A stretch of 64,000 nucleotides of DNA from Salinicola endophyticus (lineage in GTDB: Bacteria > Pseudomonadota > Gammaproteobacteria > Pseudomonadales > Halomonadaceae): NCBI RefSeq assembly GCF_040536835.1, contig NZ_CP159578.1, positions 2,046,001-2,110,000 of the forward strand. Direction: 5' to 3'. This document shows, in pieces, positions 48,025 to 58,284 of this stretch. Each line of letters opens with the position of its first letter. The first letter of the stretch is position 1. The notes below the pieces were generated by a model. That model was not told where the DNA came from. It worked only from the letters and a program-made list of their open reading frames with translations, and searched no databases. A program made the translations under genes and the position numbers.

Positions 48025-48510
48025 ATGTCTGTATGGGGAGTGAGCGCGCTGCTGCTGGTGGCTCTGGCGATGGTGGTGGGGCTTGCCCTGTACGCCCGCC
48101 GGCTGTGGCGCGAGGTGCGGCGACGCGAAGCGTTTCGCCGCGACGAGATCGCGCGCGCCAATCGCAACTGTATCGATAGCCTGGCGGCGATCTCGCAAGC
48201 GATGCTCGAACGCCAGGTAGACCTGGTCGAGGGCGCCCTGCGCTGCAAGGTGCTGTTGGACATCGTCGATCACCAGTTGGTGACACACGAGCGCTTCAAG
48301 GTGATCGCCGAGGTTCAGGCGCAGGCGGCGCACCTGCGCACGCACGAGGCGCGGCGCGAGTTGACGCCGCGTCAACGCCACCGCGAGGATCTCGCTCGGG
48401 TGGCGATCGCCGAGCAGTACGAAGGACGGCTGGACGACGCTGCCCGAGCGCTGCAGACGCTGTGTGCCGATTGGCCCGAGAAGGGGGCGGCAATCACGCA
48501 AACGGCATGA
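48025..48510 (+). CDS. DUF2489 family membrane-anchored protein
   Basis: 161 residues. One N-terminal membrane segment (VSALLLVALAMVVGLALYARRLW) is followed by a cytoplasmic helical domain with ARANRNCIDSLAAISQAML, CKVLLDIVDHQL and ELTPRQRHREDLARVAI, the conserved parts of DUF2489. AGGAGAG precedes the ATG. Function unknown; it probably shares a transcript with the cysQ copy upstream. Confidence 0.8.
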   Translation: MSVWGVSALLLVALAMVVGLALYARRLWREVRRREAFRRDEIARANRNCIDSLAAISQAMLERQVDLVEGALRCKVLLDIVDHQLVTHERFKVIAEVQAQAAHLRTHEARRELTPRQRHREDLARVAIAEQYEGRLDDAARALQTLCADWPEKGAAITQTA

Positions 48511-48715
48511 ACTTTTCGCCGCCACGCTTTGCCAATCTCGTAAATGATGCTAAAAAAGAACAGTGTTTCCGACGCGGGTTTGCATCCCGGTAAGGAATCG
48601 ACAATGCTGTTACGGAGCTGCAAAGAAAAAAGGGACAATGGGAACATTGACCGCTACTCGACTCGATGGCTTTCCATCGCAAGAGATTTCTTTGTCGTTG
48701 AGGGAGGGGAATGAC

Positions 48716-48744
48716 TTTCTCCCAACGAAATCGGCTTCTATACT
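48716..48744 (+). promoter_or_regulatory. Candidate promoter of the OmpA-like lipoprotein gene
   Basis: A good -10 TATACT (48739-48744) follows a weak -35 TTTCTC after 17 bases, and lies 57 bases before the start codon. The region 48511-48715 before it holds no gene that I can support. Confidence 0.4.
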
Positions 48745-48800
48745 CGAAGCCGCTGGGTAACGCCCGTTACGACTAGCGCTGTGTTAAGAAGGAGTCTTAC

Positions 48801-49694
48801 ATGAAAAAATCAACGACTGGCCTGCTGCTGGGCTCTGCTCTGGTAGTCGGTCTTTCTGGTTGTGCCAGTTCTGGCATGGAGTCCACCGGTAGCTCTTCCG
48901 ATCAGGCGTGGTACAACTCGCCGTTCGTCTGTGGCATCGCTGGCGGTCTGATCGGCGGTGGTCTGGGCTACGCAACCAGCGGTAGTTCCGACGAAGACAC
49001 TGGCGCAGCCGTGGGTGGCGTTGCCGGCGCGACGGCAGGTGCCCTGCTGTGTGCCGACTACTCCTCCAATGTCGTCGACAGCGACGGCGACGGCGTGCCG
49101 GACGATCGCGACCAGTGCCCGAACACCCCGGCTGGCGTCGCGGTTGACGCGGTAGGCTGCCCGCTGGACACCGACGGTGACGGCGTGCCGGACTACATGG
49201 ACCAGTGCCCGGGTACCCCGGCTGGCGTCGAAGTCAACGCTCAAGGCTGCCCGCTGGATTCCGACGGTGACGGCGTGCCTGACTACCAGGACCAGTGCCC
49301 GAACACCCCGGCTGGCGCCAAGGTCAACTCTCTGGGCTGTGAAGAGAGCGTCATTCTGCGTGACGTCAACTTCAAGTTCGATTCCGCTGAGCTGACTCCG
49401 CAGGCCGAGTCGATCCTCGACGGTATCTCCCAGAAGCTGATGGCCAGCTCCAACACCAACGCCAAGCTGCGTATCCGTCTCGACGGCTACACTGACTCCG
49501 TGGGTCCGGCTGACTACAACCAGAAGCTGTCCCAGCGTCGCGCTGACTCCGTCAAAGCGTACCTGGTCAACAAGGGCTTCAATGCTGACAACATCATGAC
49601 CTACGGTCACGGTGAGAGCGATCCGATCGCCAGCAACGACACCGCTGAAGGTCGTGCTCAGAACCGTCGCGTCGAACTGGACGAGTGGAAGTAA
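48801..49694 (+). CDS. OmpA-family lipoprotein with thrombospondin type-3 repeats
   Basis: 297 residues. The lipobox is VGLSGC (acylated Cys at 21). A Gly-rich segment (GGLIGGGLGYA) follows, then three calcium-binding TSP3 repeats (about 93-182), then an OmpA_C peptidoglycan-binding domain with FKFDSAEL, DGYTDSVGPADYNQKLSQRRADSV-type motif and the final AQNRRVEL. It should be anchored in the outer membrane and hold the murein. A strong ribosome site (AAGGAG) and own terminator suggest high, single-gene expression. Confidence 0.93.
   Translation: MKKSTTGLLLGSALVVGLSGCASSGMESTGSSSDQAWYNSPFVCGIAGGLIGGGLGYATSGSSDEDTGAAVGGVAGATAGALLCADYSSNVVDSDGDGVPDDRDQCPNTPAGVAVDAVGCPLDTDGDGVPDYMDQCPGTPAGVEVNAQGCPLDSDGDGVPDYQDQCPNTPAGAKVNSLGCEESVILRDVNFKFDSAELTPQAESILDGISQKLMASSNTNAKLRIRLDGYTDSVGPADYNQKLSQRRADSVKAYLVNKGFNADNIMTYGHGESDPIASNDTAEGRAQNRRVELDEWK
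49077..49346 (+). repeat. Three 90-base TSP3 coding repeats
   Basis: Three in-frame units start at 49077, 49167 and 49257. Each encodes D-x-DGDGVPD-x-x-DQCP-x-TPAG, with nearly identical DNA between units (GACGGCGTGCC and CCAGTGCCCG kept), which points to recent duplication or conversion. Confidence 0.85.
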
Positions 49695-49720
49695 GCTCTC
49701 CGCTAGATCGATGTGATCAA

Positions 49721-49750
49721 GAGGGCGCCTTCGGGCGCCCTCTGTCGTTT
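49721..49750 (+). terminator. Terminator of the OmpA-like lipoprotein gene
   Basis: Stem GAGGGCGCC / GGCGCCCTC closed by the very stable TTCG loop, followed by a short T-rich stretch (TGTCGTTTT). From here to the thrS leader (49751-49986) no gene is seen. Confidence 0.85.
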
Positions 49751-49986
49751 TAGGTAGCCCTGTCCCGTGCTATCTCTCCTGCCATGCCCGCTCTCCACCC
49801 ACGCCCGCTCTTCTACTAGGCCAGACAAGGGCGATCGCGTAATCGATGGCGTCGTGCCGCCGGCACTGATACGCTATCGGCCCCAAACTCGCCTCACGGC
49901 GATATCGTCAAGTCGAAGCCTTTCCGCCGAACATCGGCCTGCCCGTATGCGGGCTGATCGTGGATAGCGACGTCACCGTATCGAAC

Positions 49987-50020
49987 CGTTCACGTGGTCC
50001 TTGGTGTGGACCACCACTGA
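49987..50020 (+). promoter_or_regulatory. tRNA-Thr anticodon-arm mimic in the thrS leader
   Basis: A perfect 7-base stem GTGGTCC/GGACCAC (49994-50000 and 50008-50014) closes a 7-base loop TTGGTGT. U33 plus GGU in this loop copies the anticodon of tRNA-Thr(GGU). An outer TTCA/TGAA stem extends it. It lies directly before AAGGA (50025-50029) and the thrS ATG. In E. coli, ThrRS represses its own translation by binding an anticodon-arm mimic placed this way; I infer the same here. Confidence 0.65.
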
Positions 50021-50036
50021 ACATAAGGATGTCTTC

Positions 50037-51947
50037 ATGCCTATTGTCACGCTGCCCGACGGCAGTCAGAGAACCTTCGAGCACCCCATCAGCATCATGG
50101 CGCTGGCCGAGTCCATCGGGCCGGGTCTGGCCAAGGCGTGCATCGCCGGCAAGATCGATGGGGTCGAGGTCGATGCCGCGGATCTGATCGAACACGATGC
50201 CGAGGTTGCCATCATCACCGCGCGCGACCCGGAAGGGGTGGATATCATCCGCCACTCCTGCGCCCACCTGATGGGGCATGCGATCAAGCAGCTCTATCCG
50301 GCGGCGAAGATGGCGATCGGCCCGGTCATCGAAGACGGCTTCTATTACGACATCGACTTTGGCGAGTCGATCTCGTCGGAGGATCTGGAGCAGATCGAGG
50401 CGCGCATGAAGGCGCTGATCGACCAGGATTACGACGTCGTGCGCGAGTACGTCGACAAGGCCGAGGCGCTGGCGACCTTCGTCTCCCGCGACGAGCCCTA
50501 CAAGCAGGAAATCGTCGAGGGGATTCCCGATGGCGAGACGATTCGTCTCTACCACCATCAGGAGTACATCGACATGTGCCGCGGGCCCCATGTGCCCAAC
50601 ACCCGGCACCTCAAGGCGTTCAAGCTGACCAAGCTGGCCGGCGCCTACTGGCGGGGGGACTCCGCCAATCCCATGCTGACCCGCATCTACGGCACGGCCT
50701 GGGCCGACAAGAAAGCGCTCAAGGCCTATCTCCAGCGTCTGGAAGAGGCCGAGAAGCGTGACCACCGCAAGCTGGCGCGGCGCTTCGACTTCTTCCACAT
50801 GCAGGAAGAGGCGCCCGGCATGGTGTTCTGGCACCCCCGTGGTTGGACCCTGTGGCAGGTGGTCGAGCAGTATATGCGCCAGGTCTACAAGAGCGGCGGC
50901 TATCAGGAGATCAAGTGTCCCCAGGTGATGGACGTGTCGCTGTGGAAGAAGTCCGGCCACTGGGACAACTACGCCGAGAACATGTTCTTCACCGAGTCGG
51001 AGAAGCGTGAGTATGCGCTCAAGCCGATGAACTGCCCCGGCCATGTCCAGGTCTTCAATTCGGGTCTACGCAGCTACCGCGAGCTACCGATCCGCTATGG
51101 TGAGTTCGGCGGCTGTCATCGCAACGAGCCTTCCGGTGCGCTGCACGGTATCATGCGCGTGCGCGCCTTCACCCAGGACGATGGCCACGTCTTCTGTACG
51201 CCCGAGCAGATCGAGCCCGAGGTGACTGCCTTCCATCGTCAGGCGCTCAAGGTCTATGCTGACTTCGGCTTCGACGATATCGCGGTGAAGATCGCGTTGC
51301 GCCCGGACAAGCGCCTGGGTAGCGACGAGACCTGGGATCGGGCCGAGGGTGCGCTGCGTGCCGCGCTCGCCAACTGCGACGTCGAATGGCAGGAGCTGCC
51401 CGGCGAAGGTGCTTTCTATGGTCCCAAGATCGAGTACCATATGAAGGATTGCCTGGGTCGCGAGTGGCAGGTGGGTACCATGCAGGTCGACTTCATGATG
51501 CCCGGCCGCCTCGGCGCCCAGTACGTGGCCGAAGATGGCTCGCGCCAGACCCCGGTCATGCTGCACCGTGCCATCGTCGGCTCGATGGAGCGCTTCGTGG
51601 GCATCCTGATCGAGCACTATGCCGGTGCCTTGCCGCTGTGGCTGGCGCCGGTCCAGGCGGTGGTGTTGAACATCACCGATGCACAGCGCGAATATGCCGA
51701 GAATCTCCTGAAGCGCTTGCGTGAAGCGGGCTTCCGCGTCGAAGCGGACTTGAGGAATGAGAAGATCGGCTTTAAAATTCGCGAACATACGCTGCAGAAG
51801 ATCCCTTATCTGCTGGTTGTCGGAGATAAGGAAGTCGAATCGGGTGCCGTTGCCGTGCGTACTCGGTCCGGCGAGGATCTGGGCTCCCTGTCGGTAGAGA
51901 CGCTGCTGGCGCAGCTCGAGCAGGCAGGCAAGCCGGATCAGCACTGA
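50037..51947 (+). CDS. thrS: Threonyl-tRNA synthetase
   Basis: 636 residues. An N-terminal TGS domain ([14 protein letters not shown]) is followed by the editing domain with the HxxxH-type [10 protein letters not shown], then the class II catalytic core (motif 2 [24 protein letters not shown], Zn ligand Cys in PMNCPGH) and the anticodon-binding domain. It charges tRNA-Thr. The ATG at 50037 follows AAGGA and the tRNA-like hairpin. First gene of the conserved thrS-infC-rpmI-rplT-pheST-ihfA block. Confidence 0.97.
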   Translation: MPIVTLPDGSQRTFEHPISIMALAESIGPGLAKACIAGKIDGVEVDAADLIEHDAEVAIITARDPEGVDIIRHSCAHLMGHAIKQLYPAAKMAIGPVIEDGFYYDIDFGESISSEDLEQIEARMKALIDQDYDVVREYVDKAEALATFVSRDEPYKQEIVEGIPDGETIRLYHHQEYIDMCRGPHVPNTRHLKAFKLTKLAGAYWRGDSANPMLTRIYGTAWADKKALKAYLQRLEEAEKRDHRKLARRFDFFHMQEEAPGMVFWHPRGWTLWQVVEQYMRQVYKSGGYQEIKCPQVMDVSLWKKSGHWDNYAENMFFTESEKREYALKPMNCPGHVQVFNSGLRSYRELPIRYGEFGGCHRNEPSGALHGIMRVRAFTQDDGHVFCTPEQIEPEVTAFHRQALKVYADFGFDDIAVKIALRPDKRLGSDETWDRAEGALRAALANCDVEWQELPGEGAFYGPKIEYHMKDCLGREWQVGTMQVDFMMPGRLGAQYVAEDGSRQTPVMLHRAIVGSMERFVGILIEHYAGALPLWLAPVQAVVLNITDAQREYAENLLKRLREAGFRVEADLRNEKIGFKIREHTLQKIPYLLVVGDKEVESGAVAVRTRSGEDLGSLSVETLLAQLEQAGKPDQH

Positions 51948-51981
51948 GCAGCAACGTGAATCGCCAAACGGAGATCTAACG

Positions 51982-52521
51982 ATCAAGCGTAATAATCAGC
52001 GCGGGCGTCCTCAGGAAAAGCGCGCGCCCATCAATGACCGTATTCGTGCAGACGAAGTTCGCCTTATCGATGCCGAGGGCGAGCAGGTGGGAGTCGTTCC
52101 CATGCAGGAGGCGCTGGAGCGTGCCGAGGAAGCCGGTATGGACCTCGTGCAGATTTCCAATGCCGACCCCATCGTCTGCAAGATCATGGACTACGGTAAA
52201 TTCCTCTTCGAGCAGAAGAAGCAGAAATCGGCTCAGAAGAAGAAGACCAAGCAGATTCAGGTCAAGGAAGTCAAATTCCGACCTGGCACGGACGAGGGTG
52301 ACTATCAGGTGAAGCTCAAGAACCTGATACGTTTCCTCGAAGGTGGCGACAAGGGCAAGGTCACGCTCCGCTTTCGCGGTCGCGAGATGGCGCACCAGGA
52401 CATCGGTCGTCGACTGATGGAACGGATCGCCGGCGATCTCGAGGAGATGGCGACTGTCGAATCCTTCCCCAAGATGGAAGGCCGGCAGATGATCATGATC
52501 CTTGCGCCCAAGAAGAAGTGA
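51982..52521 (+). CDS. infC: Translation initiation factor IF-3, ATC start codon
   Basis: 179 residues covering the whole IF-3: N domain from [19 protein letters not shown], a Lys-rich linker, and a C domain with [16 protein letters not shown] and [11 protein letters not shown], ending LAPKKK. No ATG, GTG or TTG lies in frame before residue 36, so the start must be a rare codon: ATC at 51982, with GGAG at 51970-51973. A discriminated start codon lets IF-3 repress its own synthesis, as with the AUU start in E. coli. Confidence 0.93.
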   Translation: MKRNNQRGRPQEKRAPINDRIRADEVRLIDAEGEQVGVVPMQEALERAEEAGMDLVQISNADPIVCKIMDYGKFLFEQKKQKSAQKKKTKQIQVKEVKFRPGTDEGDYQVKLKNLIRFLEGGDKGKVTLRFRGREMAHQDIGRRLMERIAGDLEEMATVESFPKMEGRQMIMILAPKKK

Positions 52522-52540
52522 TCCGCGGGCAAGTCGAACG

Positions 52541-52566
52541 GGGTGTGGCGTCTATTCGCCACGCCC
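52541..52566 (+). promoter_or_regulatory. Hairpin between infC and rpmI
   Basis: Stem GGGTGTGGCG / CGCCACGCCC (one G-U pair) with a 6-base loop, 42 bases before rpmI. L20 controls rpmI-rplT through leader RNA structure in E. coli; this hairpin is a candidate part of such a control site. Confidence 0.35.
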
Positions 52567-52608
52567 GGCCTCGGGTTTTCTAAAGAAATCGGATCGGAGT
52601 TTCTACTC

Positions 52609-52803
52609 ATGCCGAAAATCAAGAGCAACAGCGGCGCTGCCAAGCGCTTCAAGAAGACCGCCAATGGCTTCAAGCACAAGCAGTCTTTCCGTAGTCACAT
52701 CCTGACCAAGAAGTCCACCAAGCGTAAGCGTCAGCTGCGCGGTATGAAGCAGGTCCACGCTGCCGACAAGCAGCTCGTGGCCCGCATGCTGCCGAACCTC
52801 TGA
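52609..52803 (+). CDS. rpmI: 50S ribosomal protein L35
   Basis: 64 residues, very basic. It begins [17 protein letters not shown] and contains [15 protein letters not shown], both standard for L35. It is a large-subunit protein. The ATG at 52609 follows a GGAG; the frame upstream is only leader sequence. Next to rplT as in all relatives. Confidence 0.97.
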   Translation: MPKIKSNSGAAKRFKKTANGFKHKQSFRSHILTKKSTKRKRQLRGMKQVHAADKQLVARMLPNL

Positions 52804-52842
52804 GCCCCGTTGGTCGACCTTTTTTAACGTCAGGAGAGTACT

Positions 52843-53193
52843 ATGTCTCGCGTCAAGCGTGGTGTCGTCGCACGTCGTCGTCACAAGAAGATCATGAAGC
52901 AGGCCAAGGGTTACTACGGTGCGCGTTCGCGCGTCTTCCGTGTAGCCAAGCAGGCGGTCATCAAAGCCGGTCAGTACGCTTATCGTGACCGCCGTCAGCG
53001 CAAGCGTCAGTTCCGCGCGCTGTGGATCACCCGTATCAATGCGGCGGCACGCAACAACGGCCTGTCCTACAGCCGTTTCGTTGCCGGCCTCAAGAAGGCG
53101 GGTATCGAGATCGACCGCAAGGTGCTGGCCGATCTGGCTGTTCACGAGAAGGCCGCGTTTACGGCGCTCGTCGAGAAAGCCAAGGCTGCATAA
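52843..53193 (+). CDS. rplT: 50S ribosomal protein L20
   Basis: 116 residues, basic. Starts [17 protein letters not shown] and contains [19 protein letters not shown] and [18 protein letters not shown]. It is an early assembly protein of the 50S subunit and, in E. coli, the autorepressor of rpmI-rplT. AGGAG precedes the ATG. Confidence 0.97.
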   Translation: MSRVKRGVVARRRHKKIMKQAKGYYGARSRVFRVAKQAVIKAGQYAYRDRRQRKRQFRALWITRINAAARNNGLSYSRFVAGLKKAGIEIDRKVLADLAVHEKAAFTALVEKAKAA

Positions 53194-53236
53194 GCCGGTC
53201 ATCCCCGGCCCCTCGCGGGTCGGAGTAATCGCGTGA

Positions 53237-54370
<1,134 letters not shown>

Positions 54371-54397
54371 GTTCTTCGCCAGTCAAGGAGTATCAAG

Positions 54398-56779
54398 ATG
54401 AAGTTTTCCGAAGCGTGGCTGCGCGAGTGGGTCTCTCCTCAGCTCGATACCCAGGCCCTGGCGGATGCCATCACCATGGCCGGCCTGGAGGTCGATGCGA
54501 TCGAGCCGGTCGGGGCGGTGTTCGTAGGCGTGGTGGTCGCGGAGGTGGTGGCCAAGGCGCCGCATCCGGATGCCGACAAGCTCAATGTCTGCAAGGTTCA
54601 GGACGGTAGCGGTGAACCGGTGCAGGTGGTGTGCGGTGCGCCCAATGTCGCCGTGGGTCAGAAGGTGCCTTTCGCCCGGGTCGGCGCGGTGCTGCCCGAG
54701 GATTTCAAGATCAAGCGTGCCAAGCTGCGGGGCGTCGAGTCCCACGGCATGATCTGCTCCGCCTCCGAGCTGGGGCTGGAAGAGGGTCACTCCGAGGGGA
54801 TCTACGTGCTGCCCGCGGAGGCGCCGGTCGGCAAGGACTTCCGTGCCTGGATGACGCTCGACGACAGCACCATCGATGTCGACCTGACCCCTAACCGCGG
54901 TGACTGTCTCAGTCTGCGCGGTATCGCCCGTGAAGTCGGCTGCGTTACCGCGACCCGGGTAGTGGAGCCGAATATCGCGCCGGTGGTGGCGCGCAGCAAT
55001 GCCCAGTTCCCGATCGCGGTGAGCGACGAAGCGGGCTGTCCGCGCTATCTCGGCCGGGTGATCCGTGACGTCGATCTGAGCGCACAGACGCCGCTGTGGA
55101 TGCGTGAACGCCTGCGCCGCAGCGGTATTCGCAGTATCGATCCGGCGGTCGATGTCACCAACTACGTGATGCTCGAGCTGGGGCAGCCGATGCACGCCTT
55201 CGATCTCGACGTGCTCGAAGGGGGCATCGAGGTGCGCCGGGCCCACGACGGCGAGCGGTTGACCCTGCTCGACGGTCAGGAGGTAGTGCTGGATGGCACC
55301 ACCCTGGTGATCGCCGATCAGGCCAAGGCGCTGGCGATCGCCGGCGTCATGGGGGGCGACGATAGCGGCGTCGGCGCTGAGACCCGCCATCTGTTCCTCG
55401 AGGCCGCCTTCTTCGCACCGCTCGCGGTGGCGGGCAAGGCGCGTGAGTTCGGGCTGCACACCGATGCCTCTCACCGCTTCGAGCGCGGCGTCGACCCGGA
55501 CATCACGCGTCCGGCGATGGAGCGTGCCACCGAGCTGCTGCTGGCGATCGTCGGTGGCACCCCGGGGCCGATCTCCGAGGTGCGCAAGCCGGCACACCTG
55601 CCCCAGCGTGACGACGTCGCGCTGAGCCGCGAACGCCTCGCCGCCTGCCTCGACGTGCGCCTGCCCGACGAAGAGATTCAGCGTATCTTCCGCGGCCTGG
55701 GCATGACCGCGTCGGCGCCCGGCGACCGTTGGCGAGTGCAGATCCCGAGCTGGCGTTTCGACATCGCCATCGAGGAGGATCTGATCGAGGAGCTGGCACG
55801 CGTCCACGGCTACAACCGGTTGCCCGTACGCCGGCCCCAGGCGCGGCTGAGCCTGAAGCCGGCCGACGAGGCGCTGCAGCCGCTGCGCCGGGTGCGTCGT
55901 CATCTCGTCTCACGTGGCTATCAGGAGGCGGTGACCTACAGCTTCGTCTCCCCCGAGCTGCAGTCGCTGCTGCTGCCGGAAGCGGTATCGCCGACCCTGG
56001 CCAACCCCATCTCCAGCGATATGTCGGTGATGCGTCACAGCCTCTTCCCGGGGCTGCTCAAGGCGCTGATGCACAACCTCAATCGCCAGCAGCAGCGGGT
56101 GCGCCTGTTCGAGACCGGGCTGGTGTTCCAGGGCGAGCTCGATGCGCTGACGCAGACGCCGATGATCGGCGGTCTGGTGTGCGGTAGTCGCGACGTCGAG
56201 GGCTGGGCCGCGGGGCGTGAGAGCGTCGACTTCTTCGATCTCAAGGGCGACCTCGAAAGCCTGCTGGCGCTCGGCGGCTGCGCCGACGAGTGGCAGTTCG
56301 TCGCCGCCAGCCATCCCGCGCTGCATCCGGGGCGTACCGCCGAACTCTACCGGGGTGGCCAGGCCCAGGGCTGGATCGGTGCGCTGCACCCGTCGATCCG
56401 CGCGCAGTTGGGCATCAAGCCGGAGGTCTATCTGTTCGAAGTCGCTCAGCAGGCGGTGCTCGAAGGGCGGATCGCGGCCTTCCAGCCGCTGTCGCGCTAT
56501 CCGGAGGTGCGTCGCGATCTGGCCTTCGTGGTCGATGCCGAGGTGGGTGTGGCACCGCTGCTGGAAGCGATCCGGGCACGTGCCGGTGAGTGGCTAACCC
56601 AGTGGCAGCTGTTCGATGTCTACCAGGGGCAGGGGGTTGCCGAGGGGCACAAGAGCATCGCCCTGGGCTTGACCTGGCAGCATCCTTCGCGCACTCTCAA
56701 TGACGATGAAATCAATCAGTTAATTGCAGCCGTGGTGGACGAAGCCGAGTCCCGTTTCGGCGCCAGGCTGCGCAGTTGA
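54398..56779 (+). CDS. pheT: Phenylalanyl-tRNA synthetase beta subunit
   Basis: 793 residues, full length. Order: N-terminal and tRNA-binding EMAP-like domain (ADKLNVCKV, VVCGAPNV), B3/B4 editing region (FERGVDPDITRPAMER), B5, the core-like domain, and the ferredoxin-fold anticodon-binding domain at the C terminus (RYPEVRRDLAFVVD to the end). It follows pheS by 27 bases with AAGGAG. Confidence 0.97.
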   Translation: MKFSEAWLREWVSPQLDTQALADAITMAGLEVDAIEPVGAVFVGVVVAEVVAKAPHPDADKLNVCKVQDGSGEPVQVVCGAPNVAVGQKVPFARVGAVLPEDFKIKRAKLRGVESHGMICSASELGLEEGHSEGIYVLPAEAPVGKDFRAWMTLDDSTIDVDLTPNRGDCLSLRGIAREVGCVTATRVVEPNIAPVVARSNAQFPIAVSDEAGCPRYLGRVIRDVDLSAQTPLWMRERLRRSGIRSIDPAVDVTNYVMLELGQPMHAFDLDVLEGGIEVRRAHDGERLTLLDGQEVVLDGTTLVIADQAKALAIAGVMGGDDSGVGAETRHLFLEAAFFAPLAVAGKAREFGLHTDASHRFERGVDPDITRPAMERATELLLAIVGGTPGPISEVRKPAHLPQRDDVALSRERLAACLDVRLPDEEIQRIFRGLGMTASAPGDRWRVQIPSWRFDIAIEEDLIEELARVHGYNRLPVRRPQARLSLKPADEALQPLRRVRRHLVSRGYQEAVTYSFVSPELQSLLLPEAVSPTLANPISSDMSVMRHSLFPGLLKALMHNLNRQQQRVRLFETGLVFQGELDALTQTPMIGGLVCGSRDVEGWAAGRESVDFFDLKGDLESLLALGGCADEWQFVAASHPALHPGRTAELYRGGQAQGWIGALHPSIRAQLGIKPEVYLFEVAQQAVLEGRIAAFQPLSRYPEVRRDLAFVVDAEVGVAPLLEAIRARAGEWLTQWQLFDVYQGQGVAEGHKSIALGLTWQHPSRTLNDDEINQLIAAVVDEAESRFGARLRS

Positions 56780-56806
56780 TCTGTCGTCCTGTGCGAAGGA
56801 GCGATG

Positions 56807-57115
56807 ATGGGAGCGCTGACCAAGGCTGAACTCGCCGAGCACCTGCATACGGAGCTCGGCTTCTCCAAGCGAGAAGCCAAGTACATGGTGGAGACGTTCT
56901 TCGAGGAGATTCGTGGCTGCCTACGCGAAAACGAGCAGGTGAAGCTGTCGGGGTTCGGCAACTTCGACCTGCGCGACAAGCGCGAGCGGCCGGGACGCAA
57001 CCCGAAGACGGGCGAGGAGATACCGATCTCCGCCCGGCGCGTGGTCACCTTTCGACCCGGGCAGAAGCTCAAGGCCAAGGTCGAGAGCTTCGACGGCGAG
57101 CTGCAGGAGCCCTGA
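56807..57115 (+). CDS. ihfA: Integration host factor alpha subunit
   Basis: 102 residues of the HU/IHF family: [36 protein letters not shown] arm with its Pro ([10 protein letters not shown]), then [14 protein letters not shown]. It bends DNA together with IhfB and assists sigma-54 promoters, among others. Two ATG codons stand in tandem (56804, 56807); the second has better spacing to AAGGAG. Last gene of the block, as in E. coli. Confidence 0.96.
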   Translation: MGALTKAELAEHLHTELGFSKREAKYMVETFFEEIRGCLRENEQVKLSGFGNFDLRDKRERPGRNPKTGEEIPISARRVVTFRPGQKLKAKVESFDGELQEP

Positions 57116-57132
57116 GCGCGACTCCGACTTCC

Positions 57133-57167
57133 AAGACCGCCTGCCGGCAGCCCCGGCGGGCGGTCTT
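57133..57167 (+). terminator. Terminator after ihfA
   Basis: AAGACCGCC(T)GCCGG paired with CCGGCGGGCGGTCTT around a short loop, 18 bases after the ihfA stop. The T-tract is short. Confidence 0.8.
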
Positions 57168-57260
57168 GCGTTGAGACGGCGTCGGATGAGCCGCCCCGGG
57201 CGGTTGTGCTAGGCTTTGCGCGCAAAATGCCTGCGCTCGCCGACGTTGCTTACAAACTCT

Positions 57261-57304
57261 AAGCTCGCGCCCACGGCGGGCGGCCGCCGTGGGCGCGAGC
57301 TTTT
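57261..57304 (+). terminator. Very long perfect hairpin before the flavodoxin gene
   Basis: The arm AAGCTCGCGCCCACGGCGG (57261-57279) is perfectly complementary to 57284-57302 with a GCGG loop, then TTTT. It lies only 24 bases before a start codon. Just upstream, AAAATGCCTGCGCTCG (about 57225) repeats the left end of the palindromic element at 15617, so this may be a degenerate copy. Confidence 0.65.
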
Positions 57305-57327
57305 CACCCACTCTAGACCGAATTGAT

Positions 57328-57789
57328 ATGCCCAGACTGAAGATCTACGTAGGAACCGTCTACGGCGGCGCGCTCGATGTCGCCGAGCAAATCTCGCCGC
57401 TGTTCGAGCAGGCCGGCTACGAGGTCGCCGTGATCGAGCAGCCGACGCTGGCCGATCTGGTCGACGACCGTCCCGATCTGGCGCTGTTCTGCCTCTCGAC
57501 CACCGGCAGTGGAGATTTCCCCGGTGATTTCGTGGCCTTCGCGCGTGCCCTCAAGGAGACGCCGCCGGCGCTGAACGGGTTGCGCTACGGTCTGATCGCG
57601 CTGGGCGACAGCTCCTATGGCGACACCTTCTGCGGCTCCGGTCGGGCGCTCGACGACATCCTCACCGACCTTGGCGCGCAGCGTCTGTGTGAGCGCCTGG
57701 AGATCGATGCCATGGAGACCTTCATGGCGGATGACGCCGCGCTGCCGTGGGTCGAGACGTGGATCGCCGAGCAGGGGCTGGGCGTATGA
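57328..57789 (+). CDS. Flavodoxin-like protein (MioC type)
   Basis: 153 residues with an FMN-binding flavodoxin fold: GTVYGGALDVAE is the phosphate loop, LSTTGSGDFPGD and ALGDSSYGDTFCGSG are the isoalloxazine loops. The short length and sequence fit MioC-like flavodoxins, which carry electrons in reactions such as biotin synthesis. Its stop overlaps the next start (ATGA), tying it to a small membrane protein. The partner enzyme is not visible. Confidence 0.85.
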   Translation: MPRLKIYVGTVYGGALDVAEQISPLFEQAGYEVAVIEQPTLADLVDDRPDLALFCLSTTGSGDFPGDFVAFARALKETPPALNGLRYGLIALGDSSYGDTFCGSGRALDDILTDLGAQRLCERLEIDAMETFMADDAALPWVETWIAEQGLGV

Positions 57790-58172
57790 GTGACACCACC
57801 ACCTCGGCGCGGGCATTGACCGCGACCCGTTTCAGCACGCTGCTGGGACTATGGCTGGTGATGCTGCTCTCGCTGCCGCGCTACTGGCTGCTCGGTGACC
57901 AGACCCGTCTGGCCCTGCTGGGCGCCTTCGTGGTGGCGGTGAGTGTGGCGCTGGCGGTGATCTGGCGGCTGATGTCGACGGCGGAGCGCGGCCGCTGCCC
58001 GCGGGCCATCCGTCATCTGCTGATCTGCCTGGTGGTGGCACTGGTGGTGGTGGCCGGCTGGCATATGCTCAGCGGTGCCGGCGTGGTCTGGGCGGTGACC
58101 CTCTCCCAGGGCATGGCGCTGGGGCTGGTGCTGCACGTGGTGCTGCGGCTATGGCGGCGTCGCGGAGAGTAG
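57786..58172 (+). CDS. Small four-helix membrane protein of unknown function
   Basis: 128 residues with four predicted membrane segments (LLGLWLVMLLSLPRYWLL, LALLGAFVVAVSVALAVIW, HLLICLVVALVVVAGWHML and VVWAVTLSQGMALGLVLHVV) and a basic tail RLWRRRGE. I do not recognise the family. The ATGA overlap with the flavodoxin gene means they are co-translated and may work together, for instance in membrane electron transfer; that is speculation. Confidence 0.7.
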   Translation: MSDTTTSARALTATRFSTLLGLWLVMLLSLPRYWLLGDQTRLALLGAFVVAVSVALAVIWRLMSTAERGRCPRAIRHLLICLVVALVVVAGWHMLSGAGVVWAVTLSQGMALGLVLHVVLRLWRRRGE

Positions 58173-58210
58173 CAGTACGGAAGGGCGCAGGCGCCAACGC
58201 AGAGACCAAA

Positions 58211-58248
58211 GCCAACGGGCGACGGGGAGATCCCCGTCGCCCGTTGGC
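58211..58248. terminator. Bidirectional terminator between the membrane protein and ppnN
   Basis: A 17-base perfect stem GCCAACGGGCGACGGGG / CCCCGTCGCCCGTTGGC with AGAT loop between convergent genes. No long T-tract is present. Confidence 0.75.
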
Positions 58249-58284
58249 GTCATGGCCTGCCGCCCGCGCCGCGCGGGTGCTGGC

